From the NCBI RefSeq assembly GCF_001466725.1, contig NZ_CP013650.1:4030001-4094000 (forward strand): a DNA stretch of 64,000 nt, read 5' to 3'. The notes below the pieces were generated by a model. It was given only the letters and a program-made list of their open reading frames with translations, ran no database searches and was not told where the DNA came from. Source of the DNA: Lacimicrobium alkaliphilum. GTDB lineage: Bacteria > Pseudomonadota > Gammaproteobacteria > Enterobacterales > Alteromonadaceae. Position numbers and translations under genes: made by a program. Numbering within the stretch: the first letter of the stretch is position 1; the number at the start of each line of letters is the position of its first letter. This document shows, piece by piece, positions 37,678-45,747 of this stretch.

Positions 37678-37741
37678 ACTTTTCAACCCCGTTCCCGAAC
37701 CCCGAGCTACCTGGGGTATAAAAGTTTACTCTGACCCCACT
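37662..37741. repeat. 80-bp palindromic element with 22-bp inverted arms
   Basis: The left arm 37662-37683 (AGTGGGGTCAGAGTAAAC then TTTT) and the right arm 37720-37741 are exact reverse complements with a 36-base centre. The centre contains ACCCC...GGGGT. The GTGGGGTCAGAGTAAAC unit is a dispersed repeat I recall beside REP-associated (RAYT/Y1) transposases in gammaproteobacteria. No transposase is present here. It overlaps the 3' end of the YibQ-family gene. Confidence 0.75.
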
Positions 37742-37777
37742 ATTTTAAGCTGCAGGGTCTTGCGAAAAATTCAAAAT

Positions 37778-37790
37778 GTTATAATATAAC
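37778..37790. promoter_or_regulatory. Zur-like box before the first MerC gene
   Basis: The sequence GTTATAATATAAC is a perfect dyad, in the wider context AAATGTTATAATATAACGT. It matches the core of the gammaproteobacterial Zur site (GTTATANTATAAC) and contains a TATAAT that can serve as the -10. It lies about 30 bases upstream of the gene. An AT-rich palindrome could arise by chance, but the same motif precedes the other MerC gene in this window. Confidence 0.55.
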
Positions 37791-37821
37791 GTCCCTTAAT
37801 CATGAAGGTGTTTTTTTGAGT

Positions 37822-38211
37822 ATGTCCGCCAACAGCAGTAACAATTTTCTCGACAGAATGGGGATCTGGGCTTCGAGCCTGTGCGCCCTGCATTGTCTGT
37901 TGCTGCCTATACTCATTCCGCTGATCCCCTATATTGGTGCCAGCTTCGTAGCGCAGGACTGGTTTGAGCGCAGCATACTGACTATTTCCATGATCATCGG
38001 CTTCTGGGCACTGTTGTCAGGCTTTTATCGCTATCACAGGCAGATCTATCCCCTGTATAGTCTGGTATTAGGCGGACTGATTTACTGGAATAAGGATATG
38101 TTCGGTGAAGCTTACGAGCCTTTTACCATTGCGGTTGGTGCTCTGCTGATTATTGCCGCCCATATTATCAACTTTAAGCTTTGTCGCAGTTGCCAGGAAT
38201 GCGCGCACTAG
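37822..38211 (+). CDS. MerC-domain membrane protein (first copy)
   Basis: 129 residues from ATG 37822; a TTG two codons earlier has a slightly better spaced AAGGTG. Four membrane helices; the MerC signature CALHCLLLP is in helix 1, and a C-terminal CRSCQECAH adds further possible metal ligands. MerC was first known as a mercuric-ion transporter, but chromosomal MerC-domain proteins outside mer operons are uncharacterised. The Zur-like box suggests a role in zinc supply or handling. It converges with the glycerophosphodiesterase gene, overlapping by 4 bases. Confidence 0.85.
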   Translation: MSANSSNNFLDRMGIWASSLCALHCLLLPILIPLIPYIGASFVAQDWFERSILTISMIIGFWALLSGFYRYHRQIYPLYSLVLGGLIYWNKDMFGEAYEPFTIAVGALLIIAAHIINFKLCRSCQECAH

Positions 38212-38942
38212 TCACTGATTAATACCGCTGCTGAAACATCCGTCAGGCGTGGGTTGTCTCTGAAATTCAGTGCTCTGTCAGGCACATTGGTAAAGATTCC
38301 ATCCACTCCCCAGCTGGCCAGCATTTCCATATCGGGCAGTTCATCCACAGTGTACACATAAACCTGCAGACCTTTTTCTTTGGCATCTGCCACAAAAGCC
38401 GGATTCACAAAGTTCAGTTCAATATGCACGGAGTAAGCATGTAATGCCACCGCGAAAGCAGCATAGTCCAGTGGGCAGGAGGCCGTCAGAGCGCCGACCT
38501 GCAAATCAGGGCGGATCTGTTTGATCTCAAATAATAAATGATGATTAAACGAGGACAACAAAAACTGATTCGGACTGAAGCCCAGCTCTGCCACGGCGCT
38601 GTCCACCAGCCTCAGAATGGGGATCACATCACTGATGCCCTTGAGCTCAATATTCAGTGAGCAGCGACCACTGACCAGACTCATCACTTCCCAGAGGGTG
38701 GGGATCTGCTGCCCCTGGCCGGCATCCAGTTTTCTCAGTTCAGCAAAGCTTAAATCACTGATCCGGCCTTTACCGTTTGTAGTCCGATGCAGCCAGCGGT
38801 CATGGATAACGATGACTTCGCCATCGACCCCATGTACATCTATTTCAATACCATCAACGCCCATGTCGATCGCTTTCTCAATAGCCATAAGGGTATTTTC
38901 CGGCGCGATGGCACTGGCGCCGCGATGAGCAATAACCAGCAT
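38208..38942 (-). CDS. Glycerophosphodiester phosphodiesterase
   Basis: 244 residues, cytoplasmic (no signal), UgpQ-like. The GDPD motifs are AHRGAS, APENT, the metal pair GIEIDVHG, and VIHDRWLHRTTNG. It releases glycerol-3-phosphate from glycerophosphodiesters, which suits a neighbourhood with phospholipid genes (psd, lysophospholipase, gpsA). Confidence 0.93.
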   Translation of the reverse strand: MLVIAHRGASAIAPENTLMAIEKAIDMGVDGIEIDVHGVDGEVIVIHDRWLHRTTNGKGRISDLSFAELRKLDAGQGQQIPTLWEVMSLVSGRCSLNIELKGISDVIPILRLVDSAVAELGFSPNQFLLSSFNHHLLFEIKQIRPDLQVGALTASCPLDYAAFAVALHAYSVHIELNFVNPAFVADAKEKGLQVYVYTVDELPDMEMLASWGVDGIFTNVPDRALNFRDNPRLTDVSAAVLISD

Positions 38943-38979
38943 ACTGGCAATCCTTCAGGCAGACTCCGGTGAGTACGAT

Positions 38980-39858
38980 TTAACCATTCGATACTCCGGG
39001 ATGTAATTTATGTGCGTTTATTGTTTCGTAAATTGCAGCGCAGATCACTAAAATTCCACCCAGCAATGTCTGCCAGTTGGGCTCTTCATCCAGCACCAGC
39101 ACTGCCAGAATAACGCCATACAAGGGCTGCATACAGGCCACCAGGGAGAAGGTTTTAGCGCGCAGATGGATGAGTGTGTAGGCCACCAGTGCATGAGGGG
39201 CAGCGGTACACACCGTACCGAGCAACAATAACAACAGATAAGTCTGTTCTGAGGCCTGATACAACTTTTCTGAGCCAAACCAGCACAGACACAACACAAT
39301 CACCAGGGTCTGATAGGTCATGGCCTGGGCGCCGCCATAGTGAGAAAAGTACTTGCGATGAACAAGATTACGCATGGCATAGAGGAATGCCGAGCACACC
39401 CCCACGGCAATGCCTAATGTCACATCATTACCCAGCGAGACTTCCGGTACGATCAGCCAGATGCCGCCTAATACCACCAGCGCACTGACGATATCCTGCC
39501 AGACCAGCCGAATCCCCTCGAAAAAAGGCTCCAGCAATACGGTAATCACCGGGAAGGTAAACAGGGCAATCATACCCACAGACACCGAAGAGTATTGCAT
39601 CGCAGCAAAATAGGTGACCCAGTGCACCGCCATCAAAGCGCCAAGCAATATGGCGATCAGCGCATCTTTTTTGCTGTGCAGACGCAGGCTGTTGCCACTG
39701 AGTTTTACCAGCACGGCCAGCACCACAAAGGCAATGACTGCCCTGCCAAGGGTAATATCCAGAGCCGATAAGGGAATAATACGTGAGAACAGAGCCGTAG
39801 CTCCGAGCAGGATCACCGCCAGATGCAGTGACCACAAACTCTTTTTAACCGGATCCAC
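38980..39858 (-). CDS. EamA/DMT-superfamily transporter
   Basis: 292 residues with ten hydrophobic helices in two EamA halves (about 10-140 and 150-285). It exports or imports a small metabolite; substrate unknown. It lies one base after psd ends on the same strand and may be co-transcribed with it. Confidence 0.88.
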   Translation of the reverse strand: MDPVKKSLWSLHLAVILLGATALFSRIIPLSALDITLGRAVIAFVVLAVLVKLSGNSLRLHSKKDALIAILLGALMAVHWVTYFAAMQYSSVSVGMIALFTFPVITVLLEPFFEGIRLVWQDIVSALVVLGGIWLIVPEVSLGNDVTLGIAVGVCSAFLYAMRNLVHRKYFSHYGGAQAMTYQTLVIVLCLCWFGSEKLYQASEQTYLLLLLLGTVCTAAPHALVAYTLIHLRAKTFSLVACMQPLYGVILAVLVLDEEPNWQTLLGGILVICAAIYETINAHKLHPGVSNG

Positions 39859-39859
39859 G

Positions 39860-40720
39860 TCAGGACTTCAGTGTCGCTACAGGCATACCAAGGCGGGTGC
39901 AGTCTCCGCTGGCCAAAGAATCAAATTCCTCCAGCATACCGGGCTCGAACAGTGCCACCACGGTTGAGCCAAGCTTAAACAAGCCCATCTCCTCGCCCTT
40001 TTTCAGGAATACCGAATTATTGCCCTGTGCGGGATATTGCCAGCGCATGACCTGCTTACCGGTTGGAGGCGTCACCGTACCGGCCCAGATGGTTTCGATG
40101 CTGGCAACAATAGTCGCCCCCACCAGTACCAGTGCCATTTTACCTTTTGGCGTGTCAAACCGCGTGACTACGCGTTCGTTTCGGGCAAACAGGCCCGGTA
40201 CATGGGCCGTGGTCAGTGGGTTGACAGAAAACAGCTCACCGGGCACATAGATCATATCCGTCAACTGGCCGTCAACTGGCATATGGATACGGTGATAGTC
40301 TTTAGGTGAGAGGTAAATAGTAGCAAATTTGCCATCCATAAAAGGCTGGCTGAGCTCACTGTCACCGCCAAGTAACGCCGTAAGGCTATAATCGTGACCT
40401 TTGGCCTGGAAAATTTGTTCCTGCTCGATGTCACCAAGCTGACTGACCGTGCCATCTACCGGGCAGGCCAGTTTGTTTTCATCTTTGACGACCTCCCGCA
40501 CTCCGGCTTTAAGCGGACGGGTAAAAAACGCATTAAAACTTTTATAGGCCCGGGGATCAGCCTGCTCGGCTTCCTGCATATCCACATTAAAGTGGCGGAT
40601 AAAGAGCTTAATCAGCCAGGTACTGAGAAACCCCGCTTCAGCAGCTGCCAGCTTGCCCACCAGGCGGGAAACGGCATGCTTGGGAAGAATATATTGAAGA
40701 CTGACTTTAACTGGCAACAC
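39860..40720 (-). CDS. psd: Phosphatidylserine decarboxylase proenzyme
   Basis: 286 residues from GTG 40720, chosen by alignment with the E. coli N-terminus ([10 protein letters not shown]) and an AAGG about 8 bases upstream; an ATG at 40786 gives an unlikely extension. It makes phosphatidylethanolamine in the inner membrane. The LGST motif (FKLGST) near the C-terminus marks self-cleavage, producing the pyruvoyl-bearing alpha chain. [13 protein letters not shown] and [13 protein letters not shown] are conserved. Conserved psd-rsgA-orn order. Confidence 0.95.
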   Translation of the reverse strand: MLPVKVSLQYILPKHAVSRLVGKLAAAEAGFLSTWLIKLFIRHFNVDMQEAEQADPRAYKSFNAFFTRPLKAGVREVVKDENKLACPVDGTVSQLGDIEQEQIFQAKGHDYSLTALLGGDSELSQPFMDGKFATIYLSPKDYHRIHMPVDGQLTDMIYVPGELFSVNPLTTAHVPGLFARNERVVTRFDTPKGKMALVLVGATIVASIETIWAGTVTPPTGKQVMRWQYPAQGNNSVFLKKGEEMGLFKLGSTVVALFEPGMLEEFDSLASGDCTRLGMPVATLKS

Positions 40721-40818
40721 CTTGTAAACCTTGTGAAAAAAACCATCTGAATTGTACCCGGGGGCCAAACAGAAAGGAAATAACAATAAACTACAGGCTA
40801 GAAGGAATTGTTTACAGC

Positions 40819-41853
40819 TTAGCGGGGCGGTCGGCTATGGGCAGGTCGCTGTTCGTCCATACCGGCAAGGATCTTATGATAGCTGTCAAAGCGCTGGCGG
40901 CTGATTTTGCCCTCTTCCACTGCCTGGCGCAGCAAACAACCCGGATCATCCAGATGTTTGCAGTCACGGAACTTGCAGCCGCCCAGAAAATCACGAAATT
41001 CACGAAACCCCCAGGTGAGCTTTTCTACCGGTAAGTGCCACAAAGAAAACTCCCGCACACCGGGTGAGTCGATAAGGTTACCGCCACCGGGAAAGCGCAA
41101 TAATTTGGCCGCTGTGGTGGTGTGCTGACCCAGCCCGGAGTTGGAAGACACATCACCAATGGCCTCCTCTGCTTCCGGTAGCAGGCAATTGATCAGACTG
41201 GACTTCCCCACCCCTGACTGGCCGACAAAAACGCTGGTCTTGTCGACAAACAAATGATTAAGCCCGGCGATACCCTCACCGGTTTTACAGCTGGCATAAT
41301 GTACCTGATAGCCAATGTTTCGATACAGCTGAAGCTGTTTTTCCACTTCCTGGCGCTGCGTATCACTGAGCATATCTACTTTATTCATCAGGATCAGCGG
41401 CTCAATCCCGACATCCTCTGAGGCCACCAGATAACGATCAATAATATTCAGCGACAGTGCAGGTAACACCGAGCTGACGATAATAATCTGGTCGATATTC
41501 GCCGCTACCGGTTTGATTCCATCGTAAAAATCCGGCCTGGTCAGTACTGTTTTGCGTGGCTCTATGGCCTCCACCACCCCGCTGACATTCAGACTCTGAT
41601 CTTTACCGGGGCGAAACTGCACTCTGTCACCACAGACCACCGACTCTATAGTGCGGCGAATATTACAGCGATGCACTTTAGCTGCCTGATCTTCCACATC
41701 GGCATGCTGACCAAAACGGCCAATCACCAGGCCCGGCTGCATGGCCTCGAGTGTCTCGTCAGCGATGCTGTCTTCGGCGCCACTGAGGCGCTTGTCCAGA
41801 TTACGGCTGACCTGGCGCCTCTGTCTTTGGGTAAGCTTGTTTCTTTTTGCCAC
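40819..41853 (-). CDS. rsgA: Ribosome small-subunit GTPase RsgA
   Basis: 344 residues. An OB fold is followed by a circularly permuted GTPase, with the G4 NKVD before the G1 loop GQSGVGKSS and G3 DSPGV, then a zinc finger with [14 protein letters not shown]. It assists 30S maturation. The basic N-terminus ([12 protein letters not shown]) is typical. Divergent from orn across 87 bases. Confidence 0.97.
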   Translation of the reverse strand: MAKRNKLTQRQRRQVSRNLDKRLSGAEDSIADETLEAMQPGLVIGRFGQHADVEDQAAKVHRCNIRRTIESVVCGDRVQFRPGKDQSLNVSGVVEAIEPRKTVLTRPDFYDGIKPVAANIDQIIIVSSVLPALSLNIIDRYLVASEDVGIEPLILMNKVDMLSDTQRQEVEKQLQLYRNIGYQVHYASCKTGEGIAGLNHLFVDKTSVFVGQSGVGKSSLINCLLPEAEEAIGDVSSNSGLGQHTTTAAKLLRFPGGGNLIDSPGVREFSLWHLPVEKLTWGFREFRDFLGGCKFRDCKHLDDPGCLLRQAVEEGKISRQRFDSYHKILAGMDEQRPAHSRPPR

Positions 41854-41940
41854 TGGGGAGTCGAATGCTTTATATTGGGGCTACAAGGCAGTGAGTGTAA
41901 CCTTTGACTGTCGAAATACCAAAAATTTAAGGTGAGTAAG

Positions 41941-42486
41941 ATGGCACAAAGTGCAGATAATCTGGTGTGGATCGACATGGAAATGACCGGGCTGGATCCT
42001 GAGCGCGAGAAAGTTCTGGAGATCGCTACCATCATTACCGACGGTCAGCTTAATCTGCTCGCCGAAGGGCCGGTTATTGCAGTACACCAAAGTGATGAGG
42101 TCCTGAACGCCATGGACGACTGGTGTACCAAAACCCACGGCGAAAGCGGACTGACCGAACGTTGCCGCCAAAGCGAAATAAATGAACAGCAGGCCAGTGA
42201 ACAGACCCTGGCTTTTTTACATGGCTGGGTACCGGAAGGAGCCTCACCTTTGTGCGGAAACAGCATCGGCCAGGACAGACGCTTTATGGTCCGCCATATG
42301 CCGGAACTGGAAGCCTATTTCCATTACCGCAATGTCGATGTCAGTACCATCAAAGAGCTGGTAAGACGCTGGAAACCGGAATTGCTGAATCAGTTTCACA
42401 AGAAAGGCACCCATCAGGCCCTGGACGATATTCGTGAGTCTATTGCCGAGCTTCAGTTTTATCGTAAGCATGTATTCAGCATCTGA
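41941..42486 (+). CDS. orn: Oligoribonuclease
   Basis: 181 residues from ATG 41941, with AAGGTGAG at 41929-41936; a GTG three codons earlier is less likely. A DEDDh 3'-5' exonuclease degrading 2-5-nt RNAs and pGp[13 protein letters not shown] carries the first acidic pair, [10 protein letters not shown] the third, and [10 protein letters not shown] the His/Asp. Followed by tRNA-Gly as in E. coli. Confidence 0.97.
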   Translation: MAQSADNLVWIDMEMTGLDPEREKVLEIATIITDGQLNLLAEGPVIAVHQSDEVLNAMDDWCTKTHGESGLTERCRQSEINEQQASEQTLAFLHGWVPEGASPLCGNSIGQDRRFMVRHMPELEAYFHYRNVDVSTIKELVRRWKPELLNQFHKKGTHQALDDIRESIAELQFYRKHVFSI

Positions 42487-42493
42487 CGCCGAT

Positions 42494-42558
42494 ACCAATC
42501 TGCCCGGCCAGAGCGCCGAATGGTAAGATAATGAGAACCATTCGGCGCTCTGATTGGT
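42494..42558. repeat. Long interrupted inverted repeat after orn
   Basis: AGAGCGCCGAATGGT (42510-42524) pairs exactly with ACCATTCGGCGCTCT (42537-42551). An outer ACCAATC/GATTGGT pair (42494-42500 and 42552-42558) extends it, with a 9-base bulge on one side. It is followed by CTTTAATTAA, a weak T-tract, so it may end orn transcription before the tRNA promoter. Confidence 0.6.
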
Positions 42559-42597
42559 CTTTAATTAAGCAGATAACAGAGGGATTAAAATTATTCC

Positions 42598-42625
42598 TTG
42601 CGTAAAATGGGAATTTTTGTAAAAT
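42598..42625 (+). promoter_or_regulatory. Promoter of the tRNA-Gly pair
   Basis: TTGCGT (42598-42603), a 16-base spacer and TAAAAT (42620-42625), then a GC-rich discriminator GCGCCTCCGC, the mark of growth-rate- and ppGpp-controlled stable-RNA promoters. It lies ~50 bases before the first tRNA. Confidence 0.65.
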
Positions 42626-42674
42626 GCGCCTCCGCTTAAGGTTGAAGAAATTCAGTTTTAAGCTTTAGCAGAAT

Positions 42675-42750
42675 GCGGGAATAGCTCAGCTGGTAGAGCA
42701 CAACCTTGCCAAGGTTGGGGTCGCGAGTTCGAATCTCGTTTCCCGCTCCA
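42675..42750 (+). tRNA. tRNA-Gly (anticodon GCC), copy 1
   Basis: 76 bases ending in an encoded CCA. Acceptor GCGGGAA pairs with TTCCCGC, the D arm is GCTC-AGCTGGTAGA-GAGC like, the anticodon stem CAACC/GGTTG holds loop TTGCCAA (GCC), and the T arm carries TTCGAAT. Its position after orn corresponds to the glyV-glyX-glyY locus of E. coli. Confidence 0.97.
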
Positions 42751-42810
42751 ATTCTGCACCACAATGTAAAATCTCAGACAAATCTGTCTGAACAGCACCA
42801 ACTCCGAAAT

Positions 42811-42886
42811 GCGGGAATAGCTCAGCTGGTAGAGCACAACCTTGCCAAGGTTGGGGTCGCGAGTTCGAATCTCGTTTCCCGCTCCA
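42811..42886 (+). tRNA. tRNA-Gly (anticodon GCC), copy 2
   Basis: Base-for-base identical to the first copy, 60 bases downstream, so the two form a tandem transcript. Identical copies imply gene conversion or recent duplication. Confidence 0.97.
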
Positions 42887-43258
42887 AATCCAAATATCAG
42901 AAAAAACCATAACGATTATGTTGCTGGTACAGTCAGTTCCTGATCAGGCATAGTGCTCCTTAGATACGAGTTCAACCTCTATATTCTGCGATAGAATAAG
43001 AAAATTTTGCGGTGAATAACTATTCCCTCTTACCTTTTATTCACATTTAACACACTTTCAACTTATGACCGTTAATAAATGGTGAGTCATCCCTTTGAAA
43101 CAAAGGGTTAGGATAGATATTGCATAAACATATCATTAACCTGCATTTTCATTCACTTACATCCTATTTGTGCGCTTGATAGCGAAATATTATCGTGCTT
43201 ATATGAGCTTTATTAGGACAAAACACACAACCACAATACCTAGAGGCAATAAGCTAGT
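42887..43258. other. Gene-free leader of the TonB-dependent receptor gene
   Basis: These 372 AT-rich bases contain no supported ORF. A small perfect dyad CCCTTTG-AAA-CAAAGGG (43091-43107) could be an operator. I did not find a Fur box (GATAATGATAATCATTATC-like) or a recognisable riboswitch. The promoter of the receptor gene should lie here. Confidence 0.45.
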
Positions 43259-45667
43259 ATGGGCACAAAACAATTCTTCAAACCTAACCTGCTATCAATG
43301 ACCATTGCGTCAGTGATGGCCACCTCATTCACCGCAGGAGCGCAGGATGCTCCGCAACCCAAAGCTGAACGCAGCATAGAAAAGATCGAAGTTACCGCCA
43401 CCCGCCGGGTTGGTTCGGTACAGGAAATTCCCTTAAACATCACCGCATTAAATGATGATGTGATGAGAGAGCAGAATATCGGCGACCTGGAAGATGTGGC
43501 TCGCTGGGTGCCTGGTCTGACCGTAACAGACCAGGGCGGCCGCGAAGGGTCCCCTGTAATAGTGAGGGGCCTGAATACCACCTCTTCAGACCGCGGCACT
43601 GATGCCGGAACAGTCGCCAAATATCTGGGTGAGATTCCACTGAATATCAACCTGCGACTGACAGATGTTGAACGGGTCGAAGTGTTGATTGGCCCGCAGG
43701 GAACCTTATACGGTGCGGGTACCTTAGGTGGTGCCATCCGCTATATGTTAAAAGAGCCAGTGATGGATTTCACTGAGGGTGAAATCAGCGGAGATCTCTT
43801 TACTCTGGCCCACAGTGATGATGTCGGGGGCGAAGCCGGGTTTGTATTTAACACACCAATTATTGAAGACGAACTGGCGTTGCGCACCAGCATCAATTAC
43901 TACGATCGTCCCGGTTATGTCGATTACAACTATGTAGTGCGTGAACCAGGTGTTTCATTGCCAGATCCCGACTGGTCAGATCCTGCAGCCGTCGACGCTA
44001 ACCTGCGTCAGGTGGAAGATGCCAACGACGAGAAAATTTTTACCGGTCGCGTGTCTTTGCGCTGGGCACCGAATGATGATTTCAATGCAACGCTGAATTA
44101 CTTTTATCAGAAATCGGAACATGGTGGTAACTCTATTGTTCAGTATCAGAGCATCAGCGATCTTAATCCTATCTCCGATTTGATTGGTCCTTATGACTCA
44201 GCCTACCGTTACGAAGAGCCTAACGAAGTCGAAGATCAACTGCTTAGTCTGGAACTCAACTATGACCTGGGCTTTGCTGAACTGGTTTCAGCCACCGGTT
44301 TCAGCAGCTATGATCAGATTGGCCAGCGTGATCAGACTGATCTGCTGTATGACATCTATTCCGGTTATGCAGATTTCCCGGCCTTTGCCGCTTTTACCCG
44401 CGACACCGGTGAAGAAGATGTATTCACCCAGGAAGTACGTTTAGTCTCTCAGGGACTTTCTGACTGGAACTGGATAGTAGGTGCGTTTTACAACCACCTG
44501 GAAAGCAGCTCAGATGACCGCGAGTACACCCCCGGTCTGACCGAATTCTGGTGGGGTTCCCCTGATGGACAACCCAACATTGAACAGGATCTTGAGTACA
44601 TCATATTAAGCGACTCAAAAGATATCGAGAGAGCGGTTTTCGGTGAAGTCGGTTACCAGGCCACGGAAGATCTGAGCCTGACAGTCGGCGCACGTTTCTA
44701 TGAATACGACGTATGGTCGCAATCAGGTGCCGCCACACCTCTTTATACCAGTGTACCTGTGGATAGTCTGAGCGACATCAGCCTGAGTCCTACCCGTGCT
44801 AAAGACGACGGCAATTTGCTTAAATTTAATGCCAGCTACCAGCTCAACAGCGATGCCATGGTCTACTTTACTGTCAGTGAAGGATTCAGGCTTGGTGGTG
44901 CCAATGGTTTGCGCCCCTGTACAGACGAAGATTTAGCCAGCGATCAACAAGTAGTGTGTGCACTGCCTGAAGAGGTATCCTACGATCCAGATACCACCAC
45001 CAACTATGAACTGGGCCTGAAAAGTACCTGGTTGAGAAATAAGTTCCACTTTAACGCAGCGCTGTTCAGTGTCGACTGGGATGATGCCCAAATACAGGTC
45101 ACCTCAGTCAATGGCCAGGAAATCATCACAGGGAATGCCGGTAAAGCCAACTCCAAAGGGGTTGAGCTGGCTACACGAGCCATTCTCAGTGACAGCCTGA
45201 CGGCTTATGCTACTTACGCCTATGCCGACGCTCAGTTAACCGCCGATGCCCCTGACCTCTTCGGTCGCGGAGTCGGTGCACTGGACGGTGATCGCCTGCC
45301 CGGCGCCGCGAAACAGCAGTTCTCTATGGGATTAAGTTACGAACAGGAAGTGTTCGACGATAAGCTGCTGATTGTGAACTATGGCCTGACCGCACAGAGC
45401 GACGTGGTTACAAAAGTCGGTGTCCGCGAAGACGGCGAGGTGTTACCCGGTTATGGCATTAGCAACCTTTCGCTTAAACTGGATGCCTTCGACTGGTCTG
45501 TGACCCTGTATGCCAATAACCTGTTCGACAAGTATGCTTTTACCGGCACCCGTCGTGACAAGTCCTGGGCCAACGGTGGACGTAATTTACCTGAGTTGCA
45601 GCGGGTTTATGGCCACTTTTTGTTACCGCCACGCACTGTTGGGGTGAAATTTAACTATAAGTTCTGA
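43259..45667 (+). CDS. TonB-dependent outer-membrane receptor
   Basis: 802 residues. Signal peptide ~1-28 (cleavage after TAGA), then a TonB-box-like segment (IEKIEVTATRR), a plug domain (~50-165, with VPGLTVTDQGG, VIVRGLN and VEVLIGPQGTLYG), and a 22-strand barrel ending in the aromatic C-terminal VGVKFNYKF. No ligand can be predicted: no Fur box and no siderophore gene is nearby. It is followed by a TPR-sulfotransferase gene. Confidence 0.93.
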   Translation: MGTKQFFKPNLLSMTIASVMATSFTAGAQDAPQPKAERSIEKIEVTATRRVGSVQEIPLNITALNDDVMREQNIGDLEDVARWVPGLTVTDQGGREGSPVIVRGLNTTSSDRGTDAGTVAKYLGEIPLNINLRLTDVERVEVLIGPQGTLYGAGTLGGAIRYMLKEPVMDFTEGEISGDLFTLAHSDDVGGEAGFVFNTPIIEDELALRTSINYYDRPGYVDYNYVVREPGVSLPDPDWSDPAAVDANLRQVEDANDEKIFTGRVSLRWAPNDDFNATLNYFYQKSEHGGNSIVQYQSISDLNPISDLIGPYDSAYRYEEPNEVEDQLLSLELNYDLGFAELVSATGFSSYDQIGQRDQTDLLYDIYSGYADFPAFAAFTRDTGEEDVFTQEVRLVSQGLSDWNWIVGAFYNHLESSSDDREYTPGLTEFWWGSPDGQPNIEQDLEYIILSDSKDIERAVFGEVGYQATEDLSLTVGARFYEYDVWSQSGAATPLYTSVPVDSLSDISLSPTRAKDDGNLLKFNASYQLNSDAMVYFTVSEGFRLGGANGLRPCTDEDLASDQQVVCALPEEVSYDPDTTTNYELGLKSTWLRNKFHFNAALFSVDWDDAQIQVTSVNGQEIITGNAGKANSKGVELATRAILSDSLTAYATYAYADAQLTADAPDLFGRGVGALDGDRLPGAAKQQFSMGLSYEQEVFDDKLLIVNYGLTAQSDVVTKVGVREDGEVLPGYGISNLSLKLDAFDWSVTLYANNLFDKYAFTGTRRDKSWANGGRNLPELQRVYGHFLLPPRTVGVKFNYKF

Positions 45668-45689
45668 GTGGACTTTATTGTTATTGTAT

Positions 45690-45711
45690 AAGGGCGCCTT
45701 CTGGCGCCCTT
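45690..45711 (+). terminator. GC-rich hairpin after the receptor gene
   Basis: AAGGGCGCC (45690-45698) and GGCGCCCTT (45703-45711) form a 9-bp stem with a 4-base loop, 23 bases after the receptor stop. The T-run is poor (TTAGTGTATTA), so termination may be partial, leaving read-through into the next gene. Confidence 0.55.
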
Positions 45712-45747
45712 AGTGTATTAAACCAACCGGATTAATCGAACCCGCTG

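Noticed and set aside
42887..43258. Fur box upstream of the TonB-dependent receptor
   Set aside because: No 19-bp Fur-like dyad is present, so iron control cannot be claimed.
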